A stretch of DNA of 20,034 bases, from positions 1-20,034 of the forward strand of contig DATBIO010000172.1 of the NCBI GenBank assembly GCA_036556965.1. The letters run 5' to 3'. Of the stretch, positions 1 to 11,313 are shown piece after piece. The stretch comes from DATBIO01 sp036556965 (GTDB lineage Bacteria > Acidobacteriota > Vicinamibacteria > Fen-336). A program made the translations under genes and the position numbers. Under the pieces are notes generated by a model, which did not search any database, was not told the DNA's origin, and was given only the letters and a program-made list of their open reading frames with translations. Position 1 is the stretch's first letter; each line of letters starts with the position of its first letter.

Positions 1-408
1 GTCCTCCAGCGGGTTCTGGACCATCTGCGCCTTCTTGAGGTCGGTGTCCTTGAAGTTGTCGACGTTGACGATGAGGATGCCGCCCTTCTTGAGGTCGGCC
101 AGGTTGGTCTTGAGGGCCGCCGGGTTCATGGCCACCAGCACATCCACGGCGTCGCCCGGCGTGTAGATGTCGCGCGACGAGAAGTTGATCTGGAAGCCGC
201 TGACCCCGGGCAGGGTGCCCGCGGGCGCGCGGATCTCCGCCGGGAAGTCGGGAAACGTCGCCAGGTCGTTGCCGAAGAGGGCGGCCGTGGTCGTGAACTG
301 GCTGCCCGTGATCTGCATGCCGTCCCCGGAGTCCCCCACGAACCGGATGACGGCTTGCTCCAGGATCTCGTGGCGGCGATGCAGCGGCGTCTCGGTGGCA
401 GTGGCCAT
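1..408 (-). CDS. korA: 2-oxoacid:ferredoxin oxidoreductase alpha subunit (2-oxoglutarate type), 5' part only
   Basis: The first 136 codons of a gene that runs off the window's left edge. Enzymes of this family oxidatively decarboxylate a 2-oxoacid with CoA, passing electrons to ferredoxin in the cytoplasm. The visible part is the gamma-type domain that sits at the N-terminus of fused alpha subunits: VIRFVGDSGDGMQITGSQF near residue 20, then DLATFPDFPAEIRAPAGTLP near residue 48, both hallmarks of the KorA family. The ATG is at 406-408 with AAGGAG just upstream on the minus strand and a perfect TATAAT box further up. The gene diverges from the succinate dehydrogenase operon. The 2-oxoglutarate assignment rests on motif resemblance and neighbours; a different 2-oxoacid is possible. 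The thiamine-binding beta subunit would be expected beyond the edge. Confidence 0.85.
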   Translation of the reverse strand, partial: MATATETPLHRRHEILEQAVIRFVGDSGDGMQITGSQFTTTAALFGNDLATFPDFPAEIRAPAGTLPGVSGFQINFSSRDIYTPGDAVDVLVAMNPAALKTNLADLKKGGILIVNVDNFKDTDLKKAQMVQNPLED

Positions 409-457
409 GGGCTCCTTCGTCCTCCGCGGCGCATGACGGGCGCGCCCGCAAACACCG

Positions 458-463
458 ATTATA
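458..463 (-). promoter_or_regulatory. -10 box of the korA promoter
   Basis: On the minus strand this reads TATAAT, a perfect sigma-70 -10 hexamer in otherwise GC-rich DNA, about 50 bases upstream of the korA ATG. No good -35 hexamer is seen at 16-18 bases (GAAGGG at 17), so the call rests on the -10 box and its position between divergent genes. Confidence 0.45.
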
Positions 464-471
464 GCGCCGGC

Positions 472-500
472 TTGCGGGAGCCCTTCGCGCAGGCTAAGGT
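472..500 (+). promoter_or_regulatory. Possible promoter of the sdh operon
   Basis: TTGCGG at 472-477 and TAAGGT at 495-500 are separated by 17 bases and lie 36 bases before the sdhC ATG. The match to the sigma-70 consensus is only partial (3 of 6 at each box), so this is a candidate from spacing and position. It overlaps the upstream region of the divergent korA promoter. Confidence 0.3.
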
Positions 501-536
501 GGCGCCCGACCACACTGCCCGGTACGGAGGCCCGTG

Positions 537-1334
537 ATGGCGCACGCTGTCGCCGCTCCGCGCGCATTCGGCCGCACCATGCGCGGGGACGCCTGGTGGA
601 TGACGCCGCTCCTGGTCTTCGCGGCGCTCTCCGCCTTCGTGGTGTACTCCACCTGGGCCGCCCTCCAGGGTACCCACTACCACTGGGGGCCGTACCTCTC
701 TCCTTTCTATGCTCCCGAGCTGTTCGGCGACAGCCCCCACGCCTGGTTCGGCCCGCGGCCGGGATGGTGGCCGGGCTGGCTGCCCTTCTCCCCCGCCATC
801 CTCATCCTCTGGGTCCCCGGGTTGTTCCGCCTGACCTGCTACTACTACCGAGGGGCCTACTACAAGTCGTTCTGGGCCGACCCGCCGGCCTGCACCGTGG
901 GCGAGGCGCGTGCCTGCTACCGGGGCGAGCGCTCGTTTCCCCTGGTGCTCCAGAACGTGCACCGCTACTTCCTCTATCTCGCCCTCGCCTTCCTGCTCGT
1001 GCTGTCGTGGGACGTGTGGACCGCGCTGTGGTTCCTGGACCCTGCCACCGGCCGGCGCACCTTTGGCGTGGGTGGGGGCACGCTGGTCCTGGCCCTCAAC
1101 GTGGTCTTCCTCGGCGGCTACACGCTGGGCTGCCACTCCCTGCGCCACCTGGTGGGGGGGGCGCGCGACGAGGTCTCGCGCGCGCCGCTCTGCCGGCGCG
1201 CCTACCGCGGCGTGAGCACCTTCAACCGCGCCCACCACCGCTGGGGCTGGGCGAGCCTGTTCTCGGTGGCCTTCTCCGACCTCTACGTCCGCATGCTCTC
1301 CATGGGCGTCTGGACGGACGTGCGCCTCCTCTGA
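537..1334 (+). CDS. sdhC: Succinate dehydrogenase membrane anchor subunit (cytochrome b type)
   Basis: A 265-residue integral membrane protein with about five hydrophobic segments, near residues 22-43, 82-104, 141-164, 178-201 and 233-258. Single five-helix anchors normally carry two haems b and the quinone site of succinate:quinone oxidoreductases. Histidines in NVHRYF, GCHSLRHL and NRAHHRWGW are candidate haem ligands. The subunit order anchor-flavoprotein-iron-sulfur and the overall length resemble mycobacterial Sdh1, whose anchor is about 270 residues. I chose ATG 537 because GGAGG at 526-530 lies six bases ahead of it; the GTG three bases earlier is too close. The stop TGA is followed directly by the sdhA ATG, so the two are translationally coupled. 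Function is inferred mainly from the operon. Confidence 0.8.
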   Translation: MAHAVAAPRAFGRTMRGDAWWMTPLLVFAALSAFVVYSTWAALQGTHYHWGPYLSPFYAPELFGDSPHAWFGPRPGWWPGWLPFSPAILILWVPGLFRLTCYYYRGAYYKSFWADPPACTVGEARACYRGERSFPLVLQNVHRYFLYLALAFLLVLSWDVWTALWFLDPATGRRTFGVGGGTLVLALNVVFLGGYTLGCHSLRHLVGGARDEVSRAPLCRRAYRGVSTFNRAHHRWGWASLFSVAFSDLYVRMLSMGVWTDVRLL

Positions 1335-3155
1335 ATGGCGGACTACGAGACGCACCGCCACGACGTGCTCGTGATCGGGGCCGGGGGGGCCGGCCTCCGC
1401 GCCGCCATCGAGGCCTCCGCCGCCGGAGTCTCCGTGGGCCTGGTGTGCAAGTCGCTCCTGGGCAAGGCCCACACCGTCATGGCCGAGGGGGGCATCGCCG
1501 CCGCCCTGGGCAACGTGGACGACCGCGACGACTGGCGCGTTCACTTCGCCGACACCATGCGCGGAGGGCAGTACGTGAACAACTGGCGCATGGCCGAGCT
1601 GCACGCGCGCGAGGCCCCCGACCGCGTGCGGGAGCTGGAGGCCTGGGGGGCCACCTTCGACCGCACGAAGGACGGGCGGATCCTCCAGCGCAACTTCGGC
1701 GGCCACAAGTATCCCCGCCTGGCCCACGTGGGCGACCGGACGGGACTGGAGATGATCCGCACCCTGCAGGACCGGGGCGTCCACCAGGGAATCGACGTGC
1801 ACATGGAGTGCGCGGTGGTGCGCCTGCTGCGGGACGGCGGGCGGGTGGTGGGCGCCCTCGCCTTCGGCCGCGACCGCGGCCGCTTCCGCGTCTTCGAGGC
1901 CCGCGCGGTGGTGCTGGCCACGGGCGGCATCGGCCGCGCCTACCGCATCACCAGCAACTCCTGGGAGTACACGGGCGACGGGCACGCGCTGGCCTACGAG
2001 GCGGGCGCCGACCTCATGGACATGGAGTTCGTGCAGTTCCATCCCACGGGCATGATCTGGCCGACCAGCGTGCAGGGCATCCTCGTCACGGAAGGGGTGC
2101 GGGGCGAGGGGGGCGTCCTCCTCAACAAGGACGGCCGCCGCTTCATGTTCGACGACGTCCCCGAGAACTACCGGGGCCAGACCGCCGACAACGAGGAGGA
2201 GGGCTGGCGCTACACCCAGGGCGACAAGGGCGCGCGCCGCCCCCCCGAGCTGCTGACGCGCGACCACGTCTCGCGCTGCATCGTGCGCGAGATCAAGGAG
2301 GGCCGCGGCAGCCCCCACGGCGGGGTGTATCTCGACATTTCGTGGATCAAGAAGCGGCTGCCCGACGCCGAGGACCACATCAGGCGCAAGCTGCCCAGCA
2401 TGTACCACCAGTTCAAGCAGCTGGCCGACATCGACATCACCAAGGAGCCCATGGAGGTGGGGCCCACCACGCACTACGTCATGGGTGGCGTGCGCGTGGA
2501 CGCGGAGACGCAGATGTCCACGGTGCCCGGCCTCTTCGCCGCCGGGGAGTGCGCGGCGGGGATCAACGGCGCCAACCGCCTGGGCGGCAACTCGCTCTCC
2601 GACCTGCTCGTCTTCGGCAAGCGCGCGGGCGAGCACGCCGCCCGCTTCGCGCGGGAGAACGGAGACGGGCGCGTGCACGCCGCCCAGGCGGAGGAGGCCG
2701 CCCGCGCCGCCCTCGCCCCCTTCGAGCGGGCCCCGGGGGACGCCGCGGAGGGCCCGTATCAGGTGCAGCACGACCTGCAGGAGATGATGCAGGACCTGGT
2801 CGGCATCGTGCGCATCGAGGCGGAGATGAGCCGGGCCCTCGACGGCCTTCGCCGCCTCGGGGAGCGCGCCCGCCGCGTGCGCGTGGACGGCAACCGCGAG
2901 TACAACCCGGGCTGGCACACGTCGCTCGACCTGCCGAACCTGCTCCTCGTCTCCGAGGCCGTCACGCGCTCCGCCCTCGAGCGGAGGGAGAGCCGGGGCG
3001 GCCACTTCCGCGAGGACTTCCCCGGCAAGGACCCCGTCCTGGGCAAGGTCAACGTGGTGGTGCGCAAGGGAGCGGACGGCGCCATGGAGGTGACCCGCGT
3101 GCCCATCCCCGAGATGCCCGCGGAGCTGAAGAACGTGATCGAGGAGATGAAGTGA
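1335..3155 (+). CDS. sdhA: Succinate dehydrogenase / fumarate reductase flavoprotein subunit
   Basis: A 606-residue FAD subunit that interconverts succinate and fumarate on the cytoplasmic face of the membrane complex. Visible features: the dinucleotide-binding motif GAGGAG at 15-20; KAHTVMAEGG with His46, the position of covalent FAD attachment in this family; QFHPTG near residue 236; EGVRGEGG near 255 with the catalytic arginine region; HYVMGGV near 379; and NRLGGNSLSDLLVFG near 414. The C-terminal helical domain follows to the end. Length fits the family (about 580-650). The start abuts the sdhC stop, and the stop overlaps the sdhB start by one base (TGATG), so the three genes are one transcription and translation unit. 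Whether the enzyme works mainly as dehydrogenase or fumarate reductase cannot be settled from sequence. Confidence 0.95.
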   Translation: MADYETHRHDVLVIGAGGAGLRAAIEASAAGVSVGLVCKSLLGKAHTVMAEGGIAAALGNVDDRDDWRVHFADTMRGGQYVNNWRMAELHAREAPDRVRELEAWGATFDRTKDGRILQRNFGGHKYPRLAHVGDRTGLEMIRTLQDRGVHQGIDVHMECAVVRLLRDGGRVVGALAFGRDRGRFRVFEARAVVLATGGIGRAYRITSNSWEYTGDGHALAYEAGADLMDMEFVQFHPTGMIWPTSVQGILVTEGVRGEGGVLLNKDGRRFMFDDVPENYRGQTADNEEEGWRYTQGDKGARRPPELLTRDHVSRCIVREIKEGRGSPHGGVYLDISWIKKRLPDAEDHIRRKLPSMYHQFKQLADIDITKEPMEVGPTTHYVMGGVRVDAETQMSTVPGLFAAGECAAGINGANRLGGNSLSDLLVFGKRAGEHAARFARENGDGRVHAAQAEEAARAALAPFERAPGDAAEGPYQVQHDLQEMMQDLVGIVRIEAEMSRALDGLRRLGERARRVRVDGNREYNPGWHTSLDLPNLLLVSEAVTRSALERRESRGGHFREDFPGKDPVLGKVNVVVRKGADGAMEVTRVPIPEMPAELKNVIEEMK

Positions 3156-3898
3156 TGGCGTCCGCCCGCTTCCGCATCTGGCGGGGTGACGCGCAGGGGG
3201 GGGCCTTCCGCGACTACGCGGTGGAGGTGGCGGAGGGCATGGTGGTGCTCGACGCCGTCCACCGCGTGCAGGCGGAGCACGCCTCCGACCTGGCCGTGCG
3301 CTGGAACTGCAAGGCGGGCAAGTGCGGGTCGTGCTCGGCGGAGGTCAACGGCGTGCCACGCCTGATGTGCATGACGCGATTGTCCACGCTGCCCCTCGAC
3401 AAGCCCGTCACCCTCGAGCCCATGAAGGCCTTCCCCCTCGTGCGGGACCTGGTGACGGACGTGTCCTGGAACTTCGCGGTGAAGAAGCGGATCAAGCCCT
3501 TTGCGCCGCGCCCGCCCGACGCCCCCGACGGCACCTGGCGCATGGCCCAGTCCGACGTGGACCGGGTCCAGGAGTTCCGCAAGTGCATCGAGTGCTTCCT
3601 GTGCCAGGACGTCTGCCACGTCCTGCGCGACCACCGGATGCACGAGGCGTTCGTGGGGCCGCGCTTCCTCGTCTATGCGGCGGCCCTGGAGATGCACCCC
3701 CTGGACACGGCGGACCGCGTGGGCGACCTGCGCCAGGCCCACGGCATCGGCCTGTGCAACATCACCAAGTGCTGCACCAAGGTCTGTCCCGAGGGGATCA
3801 CCATCACCGACAACGCCATCATCCCGCTCAAGGAGCGGGTGGTGGACCGCTTCTACGACCCTCTGAAGAGGGCCTTCCGCGTGCTGCGGGGAAGGTAG
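3155..3898 (+). CDS. sdhB: Succinate dehydrogenase / fumarate reductase iron-sulfur subunit
   Basis: A 247-residue electron-transfer subunit linking the flavoprotein to the membrane anchor. The N-terminal ferredoxin fold has [2Fe-2S] cysteines 52, 57, 60 and 72. The C-terminal domain has CIECFLCQDVC with Cys144, 147, 150 and 154, and CNITKCCTKVCPEG with Cys201, 207 and 211. By family rules Cys144/147/150/211 hold the [4Fe-4S] cluster and Cys154/201/207 the [3Fe-4S] cluster. Cys206 is an extra cysteine beside the third cluster. The ATG overlaps the sdhA stop by one base. A short stretch follows before the TPR-like gene, which has its own ribosome site. Confidence 0.95.
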   Translation: MASARFRIWRGDAQGGAFRDYAVEVAEGMVVLDAVHRVQAEHASDLAVRWNCKAGKCGSCSAEVNGVPRLMCMTRLSTLPLDKPVTLEPMKAFPLVRDLVTDVSWNFAVKKRIKPFAPRPPDAPDGTWRMAQSDVDRVQEFRKCIECFLCQDVCHVLRDHRMHEAFVGPRFLVYAAALEMHPLDTADRVGDLRQAHGIGLCNITKCCTKVCPEGITITDNAIIPLKERVVDRFYDPLKRAFRVLRGR

Positions 3899-3908
3899 GG
3901 AGGCCGCC

Positions 3909-4409
3909 ATGTTCGAGCCCAAGCCGCTGACCAGGGAGGGCATCCCGCGCGCGCTGGAGAGGGCGGAGCGCTACCGGTTCCTCAACGAGCCGGTGGAGGC
4001 GGAGAGCATCTGCCTGGACGTGCTCGCCGCCGATCCCGGGAACGCCACCGCCCTCGTCACCCTGCTCCTGGCCCTGACCGACCAGTTCGACGAGGGCGTC
4101 GAGCGCACGCTGCGCCGGGCGCGGGAGCTGCTGCCCCGCCTTCCCAGCGAGTACGAGCGCGCCTACTACGCGGGCCTGATCTGCGAGCGCAAGGCCAAGG
4201 CCCAGCTCAAGCACGGGGGACCGGGCTCCGGCTACGCCGCCCACGGCTCCTTCCAGGAGGCGATGGGCTGGTACGAGAAGGCGGAGGCCCTGCGCCCGGC
4301 CGGGAACGACGACGCGCTCCTGCGCTGGAACACGTGCGCCCGGATCCTGGAGGGCCACCCCGGCCTGGTGGCGGAGCCGACCGACCGCTCCGAGCCGCCC
4401 CTCGAGTAG
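3909..4409 (+). CDS. Small TPR-like helical protein in the sdh operon
   Basis: A 166-residue soluble protein with no signal peptide or membrane segment. It looks like two to three tetratricopeptide-type helical hairpins: one near residues 12-45 (RALERAERYRFLNEPVEAES, then LAADPGNATALV) and another near 112-135 (FQEAMGWYEKAEALRPAGND). TPR folds bind peptides, so a scaffold or assembly role for the dehydrogenase is a reasonable guess but unproven. It starts ten bases after sdhB, with GGGAGG just upstream of the ATG, and is followed by a hairpin, so it is probably the last gene of the sdh operon. I do not recognise a named family. Confidence 0.75.
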   Translation: MFEPKPLTREGIPRALERAERYRFLNEPVEAESICLDVLAADPGNATALVTLLLALTDQFDEGVERTLRRARELLPRLPSEYERAYYAGLICERKAKAQLKHGGPGSGYAAHGSFQEAMGWYEKAEALRPAGNDDALLRWNTCARILEGHPGLVAEPTDRSEPPLE

Positions 4410-4429
4410 CGTCCTCCCCCGGCCGTCCC

Positions 4430-4458
4430 GCAAGCCCGCCCCACCCTGCGGGGCTTGC
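4430..4458 (+). terminator. Hairpin after the sdh operon
   Basis: GCAAGCCC (4430-4437) pairs perfectly with GGGCTTGC (4451-4458). Two more pairs form inside past a single bulged G, leaving an eight-base loop. It lies 20 bases after the last operon gene and just before the glnA promoter. There is no run of T after it, so it may be a weak intrinsic terminator or an mRNA 3'-end stabiliser. Confidence 0.45.
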
Positions 4459-4471
4459 CTCGCGAATTATC

Positions 4472-4499
4472 TTGACGTCTCCTGATTTATGCTTATTAT
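4472..4499 (+). promoter_or_regulatory. Strong sigma-70-like promoter of glnA
   Basis: TTGACG at 4472-4477 and TATTAT at 4494-4499 with a 16-base spacer: five of six matches at each box. It sits in a conspicuously AT-rich island, and transcription would start near 4506, leaving about 40 bases of leader. This is the best consensus promoter in the window. Confidence 0.7.
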
Positions 4500-4516
4500 C
4501 GCCATCGTAAGCATAA
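4487..4516. promoter_or_regulatory. Inverted repeat over the glnA -10 box, candidate operator
   Basis: TTATGCTTA (4487-4495) and TAAGCATAA (4508-4516) are perfect 9-base inverted arms around a 12-base spacer. The dyad covers the -10 box and the predicted transcription start, the classic place for a repressor. The sequence does not match the TGTNAN7TNACA site of GlnR/TnrA closely. The cognate regulator is unknown. Confidence 0.5.
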
Positions 4517-4546
4517 TTCCTGGTTCACTAAACCTTAGAGGCCACG

Positions 4547-6001
4547 ATGGAGTACACGATGAGAGGCGTGGACGTGCCGCTGCGGGACTTCCTGAACATC
4601 CCTTACGACCAGCTCGAGGAGATGAACCTGGAGGTCAAGGCGGATCGCGTCGCGCGCAAGGACGCCGGCAAGGCCCGCGAGGCGCGCATGAAGTACCTGG
4701 CGGACGAGAAGCGCCTCAAGGCGGTGACCGTCTGCTTCACCGACCTCGAGGGCCGGCTGCACATGCTGGACTACGACAAGAAGTTCCTGCTCAAGTCCGC
4801 CGACAACCTGACCTTCGACGGCTCCTCCGTGCGGGGCTTCTCCCAGCAGCACGAGTCGGACCTGCGCCTCGGCGTGGACTGGCCGGCCTTCTACTGGCTG
4901 CCCGCGGACATCTTCGGCCCCGGCAAGGTGCTCGTGTTCGCCCACGTGCTCAACCGGGACGGGTCGCCCTACGCCGCCGACCTGCGCGGCCGGCTGGCCT
5001 CCCACGCCCGGGAGCTGTTCAAGAAGGAGGGACTGGTCTGCCACGCCGCCAACGAGATCGAGGGCTTCATCTTCAAGGGCCGGGACGCGGAGCGGCGCTA
5101 CCACGAGACGGGGGCCTTCGAGTTCGTCTCCACCGGCGGCTACTACCACTCGCTGCCGGGTGACCCGCTGCGCCGCTTCATCGACGCGGCGGCCGAGGCC
5201 CAGAGGGCCATGGGCTTCGCCAACGAGAAGGACCACCCGGAGGTGGCGCCCTCCCAGTTCGAGATGAACTACTCCTACACCGAGATGACGGTGGCCGCGG
5301 ACCAGATCCAGCTCTACAAGCTGCTCTGCCGCCAGGTGGCGCAGAACATGGAGATGACGGCCTGCTTCCTGCCCAAGCCGGTGACGGGCGTCAACGGCAA
5401 CGGCATGCACACCAACCTCTCCCTGGCCAAGGGGAACAAGAACCTCTTCTACGACCCCAAGGGCGAGGACGGCCTGTCCGCCACGGGCTGGGAGTTCGTG
5501 GACCGCATCCTCACCAGCGCCTCGGACATCTGCCTGCTCCTGAACTCCAGCGTCAACGCCTACCGCCGCCTGGACCCCCACTACGAGGCTCCCAACCAGA
5601 TCAAGGCCTCCGCCATCAACCGGGGGGCCATGGTGCGGATCCCCGTGGGCAACGAGCGCTCCACGCGCATCGAGGTGCGCTCGGTGGCGCCCGACGCCAA
5701 CCCCTACCTGGCCTTCTACGCCATGCTCCGCGTGGGACGGGAAGGGCCGGCGGCGGAGAACGATCCCGAGAAGCGGAGCCGCACGCGCTTCCTGCCCGAC
5801 AACGTCTACGACGCCCTCCGGCTCTTCAAGGGCAGCCGCTTCCTGGGCGACATCCTGGGCGAGGAGGTGCGCGACCGCTACGCGGAGCTCAAGCAGGCCG
5901 CCGCCGACCGCTGCCCGCGCGCGCTCGGCACCACGGTGAAGGCCTCGGAGATCCAGTTCCACCACGAGGTGACGAACCAGTACCTCTGGAACCAGTTCTA
6001 G
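4547..6001 (+). CDS. glnA: Glutamine synthetase, type I family
   Basis: A 484-residue ATP-dependent ligase joining ammonia to glutamate, normally a cytoplasmic dodecamer. Family landmarks: FDGSSVRGF at 90-98; NEIEGF at 169-174, carrying metal-binding glutamates; PEVAPSQFEM at 231-240; KPVTGVNGNGMHTNLSL with His288, the glutamate-site histidine region; NSSVNAYRRL near 333; and APDANPYLAF near 381. Tyr421 in PDNVYDAL lies where adenylylated GSI enzymes carry the modified tyrosine, but no adenylyltransferase gene is in view. The C-terminus EVTNQYLWNQF marks a distinct subgroup, not the enterobacterial enzyme. The start could be ATG 4547 (weak AGAGG upstream) or ATG 4559 (GGAG six bases upstream); I kept the longer form. 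It has its own promoter and ends convergently with kgd. Confidence 0.92.
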   Translation: MEYTMRGVDVPLRDFLNIPYDQLEEMNLEVKADRVARKDAGKAREARMKYLADEKRLKAVTVCFTDLEGRLHMLDYDKKFLLKSADNLTFDGSSVRGFSQQHESDLRLGVDWPAFYWLPADIFGPGKVLVFAHVLNRDGSPYAADLRGRLASHARELFKKEGLVCHAANEIEGFIFKGRDAERRYHETGAFEFVSTGGYYHSLPGDPLRRFIDAAAEAQRAMGFANEKDHPEVAPSQFEMNYSYTEMTVAADQIQLYKLLCRQVAQNMEMTACFLPKPVTGVNGNGMHTNLSLAKGNKNLFYDPKGEDGLSATGWEFVDRILTSASDICLLLNSSVNAYRRLDPHYEAPNQIKASAINRGAMVRIPVGNERSTRIEVRSVAPDANPYLAFYAMLRVGREGPAAENDPEKRSRTRFLPDNVYDALRLFKGSRFLGDILGEEVRDRYAELKQAAADRCPRALGTTVKASEIQFHHEVTNQYLWNQF

Positions 6002-6007
6002 GGTGCG

Positions 6008-6021
6008 GCGCCCGCGGGCGC
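6008..6021. terminator. Palindrome between convergent glnA and kgd
   Basis: A 14-base perfect palindrome, GCGCCCGCGGGCGC, fills most of the 24-base gap between the two convergent stop codons. It could act as a short hairpin terminator for both strands. There is no T tract, and such palindromes are common in GC-rich DNA. Confidence 0.4.
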
Positions 6022-6025
6022 GGGG

Positions 6026-9739
<3,714 letters not shown>

Positions 9740-9746
9740 GCGTCCG

Positions 9747-9776
9747 AGTCTAGTCCCGCCCCCGCGCGGGCGGCAA
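9747..9776 (-). promoter_or_regulatory. Candidate leaderless promoter of kgd
   Basis: On the minus strand TTGCCG (9776-9771) and TAGACT (9752-9747) are 18 bases apart. The -10 box ends seven bases before the kgd GTG, so transcription would begin at or one base before the start codon. No Shine-Dalgarno sequence is seen there, which fits a leaderless mRNA. Confidence 0.4.
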
Positions 9777-9840
9777 CCGCGCCCGGGACGAAAACGCACG
9801 GCGCCGGAGGTAGGATCGGAGGTCCCGACAGGAGGCCTCC

Positions 9841-11208
9841 GTGCCGCTGCGCTCCATCAACCCCGCCACCGGCGACCTGATCCGCGAGTACCGAGCGCAC
9901 ACGGACGGCGAGATCCGCCAGATCCTCCTGGAGTCGGCCTGCGCCCAGGCCGGCTGGCGCACCACCGCCTTCACGGAGCGGACGGCGCGCATGCAGGCGG
10001 CGGCCGCGGCCCTCGACGCCGGCAAGGAGGCACTGGCCCGCCTGATGGCGGAGGAGATGGGCAAGCCCCTGGCCCAGGGCCGCGCCGAGGTGGAGAAGTG
10101 CGCGTGGGTGTGCCGCTACTATGCGGAAGAGGCGGAGAGGCAGCTCGCCCCGCAGGACGTGGCCACGGACGCCGCGCGCAGCTTCGTGGCCTTCGCGCCC
10201 CTGGGCGCGGTGCTGGCCGTCATGCCCTGGAACTTCCCGCTCTGGCAGGTGTTCCGCTTCGCGGCCCCCGCGCTCATGGCCGGCAACGCCGGCCTCCTCA
10301 AGCACGCCGCCAACGTGACCGGGTGCGCCCTCGCCATCGAGCAGGTGTTCCAGGAGGCCGGCTTCCCGCCGCCCTTGTTCCGCACGCTGCTCCTGGAGTC
10401 GGAGCGGGTGGCGGGGGTGATCGAGGCGCCGCAGGTGGCCGCCGTCACCCTGACCGGCAGCACGCCGGCGGGCAAGGCGGTGGCGAGCAAGGCGGGCTCC
10501 GTGCTCAAGAAGACGGTCCTGGAGCTGGGCGGCAGCGACCCCTACCTGGTGCTCGAGGACGCCGACCTGGAGACGGCCGCGGAGACCTGCGCCGCCTCGC
10601 GCCTGATCAACGGCGGGCAGAGCTGCATCGCGGCCAAGCGCTTCATCGTGGTGGAGGCGGTGCGGAAGCGCTTCGAGGACCTCTTCGTGGCGCGCATGGC
10701 CGCGCGCCGGATGGGCGATCCCTTCGCCGAGGGGGTGGACGTGGGGCCGCAGGCGCGGGCCGACCTGCGCGACGCCATCCACGACCAGGTCGAGCGCAGC
10801 GTGCAGATGGGGGCCCGGGTGCTGCTGGGCGGCCGCGTCCCCGACGGCCCCGGCGCCTACTACCCTCCCACCGTCCTCACCGGCGTGCGCAAGGGAATGC
10901 CCGCGTACGACGAGGAGATCTTCGGCCCCGCCGCCGCCGTCATCGGGGTCGGGGACGAGGACGAGGCGGTGGCCGTGGCCAACGACAGCCCCTTCGGGCT
11001 GGGCGCGGCGGTGTTCACGCGCGACCGCGCGCGGGGCGAGCGCATCGCGGCGCAGCGCCTGGAGGCGGGGAGCTGCTTCGTCAACGCCTCCGTCAAGTCC
11101 GACCCGCGCCTGCCCTTCGGCGGCATCAAGGAGTCGGGATACGGCCGCGAGCTGAGCGAGTTCGGGATCCGCGAGTTCGTCAACGTCAAGACGGTCTACG
11201 TCAAGTAA
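9841..11208 (+). CDS. NAD(P)-dependent succinate-semialdehyde dehydrogenase (Sad/YneI-like)
   Basis: A 455-residue aldehyde dehydrogenase, very similar in layout to E. coli Sad (YneI), which oxidises succinic semialdehyde to succinate. Visible elements: PWNFPLWQV with Asn131; Lys154 in LLKHAANV; the cofactor glycine motif GSTPAG at 206-211; Glu228 in LELGGSDP; catalytic Cys262 in GGQSCIAAKR; and EIFGPAA near 360. It starts with GTG at 9841 behind GGAGG (9831-9835). It diverges from kgd across about 100 bases; Kgd can make exactly this aldehyde, so the pair would form a succinyl-CoA-independent branch of the citric acid cycle. Substrate is inferred; other short-chain semialdehydes are possible. 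A weak TAGGAT at 9811 might be its -10 box. Confidence 0.88.
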   Translation: MPLRSINPATGDLIREYRAHTDGEIRQILLESACAQAGWRTTAFTERTARMQAAAAALDAGKEALARLMAEEMGKPLAQGRAEVEKCAWVCRYYAEEAERQLAPQDVATDAARSFVAFAPLGAVLAVMPWNFPLWQVFRFAAPALMAGNAGLLKHAANVTGCALAIEQVFQEAGFPPPLFRTLLLESERVAGVIEAPQVAAVTLTGSTPAGKAVASKAGSVLKKTVLELGGSDPYLVLEDADLETAAETCAASRLINGGQSCIAAKRFIVVEAVRKRFEDLFVARMAARRMGDPFAEGVDVGPQARADLRDAIHDQVERSVQMGARVLLGGRVPDGPGAYYPPTVLTGVRKGMPAYDEEIFGPAAAVIGVGDEDEAVAVANDSPFGLGAAVFTRDRARGERIAAQRLEAGSCFVNASVKSDPRLPFGGIKESGYGRELSEFGIREFVNVKTVYVK

Positions 11209-11240
11209 ACCAATACAACACAGTTAGTTAGCGAGCCGCC

Positions 11241-11270
11241 TTGTTCTTCCTGGAACATTGGACATATACT
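11241..11270 (+). promoter_or_regulatory. Candidate promoter of the tetR-exporter operon
   Basis: TATACT at 11265-11270 matches the -10 consensus at five of six positions. TTGTTC at 11241-11246 is a partial -35 box 18 bases upstream. The surrounding 100 bases are AT-rich compared with everything nearby, and the start of the regulator gene lies about 45 bases further on. Confidence 0.45.
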
Positions 11271-11282
11271 TAACGTTGTTAA
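11270..11282. promoter_or_regulatory. Dyad next to the tetR -10 box, candidate TetR operator
   Basis: TTAAC, three bases, then GTTAA: a perfect 13-base interrupted palindrome that begins on the last base of the -10 box and covers the likely transcription start. This is where TetR-family repressors usually bind to control their own gene, here together with the exporter genes downstream. Confidence 0.45.
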
Positions 11283-11313
11283 CCGTGTGATCGCGGTCAA
11301 GGAGGCCGGTCGG

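Noticed and set aside
534..536. GTG as the sdhC start.
   Set aside because: It leaves only three bases after GGAGG; the ATG three bases later has normal spacing.
459..3005. Very long open frame antisense to the sdh operon, and a similar 1100-codon frame on the plus strand from 596.
   Set aside because: Both are low-complexity arginine/proline/alanine or histidine/valine-rich translations overlapping genes with clear catalytic motifs. Lack of stops is expected from the GC bias.
4484..4520. The glnA dyad as a GlnR/TnrA operator.
   Set aside because: The arms do not fit TGTNAN7TNACA at the required spacing.
9740..9799. Extension of kgd to an upstream GTG at 9799.
   Set aside because: It adds 20 arginine/glycine-rich residues, has no ribosome site and runs through the candidate promoter. 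The family length fits the later start.
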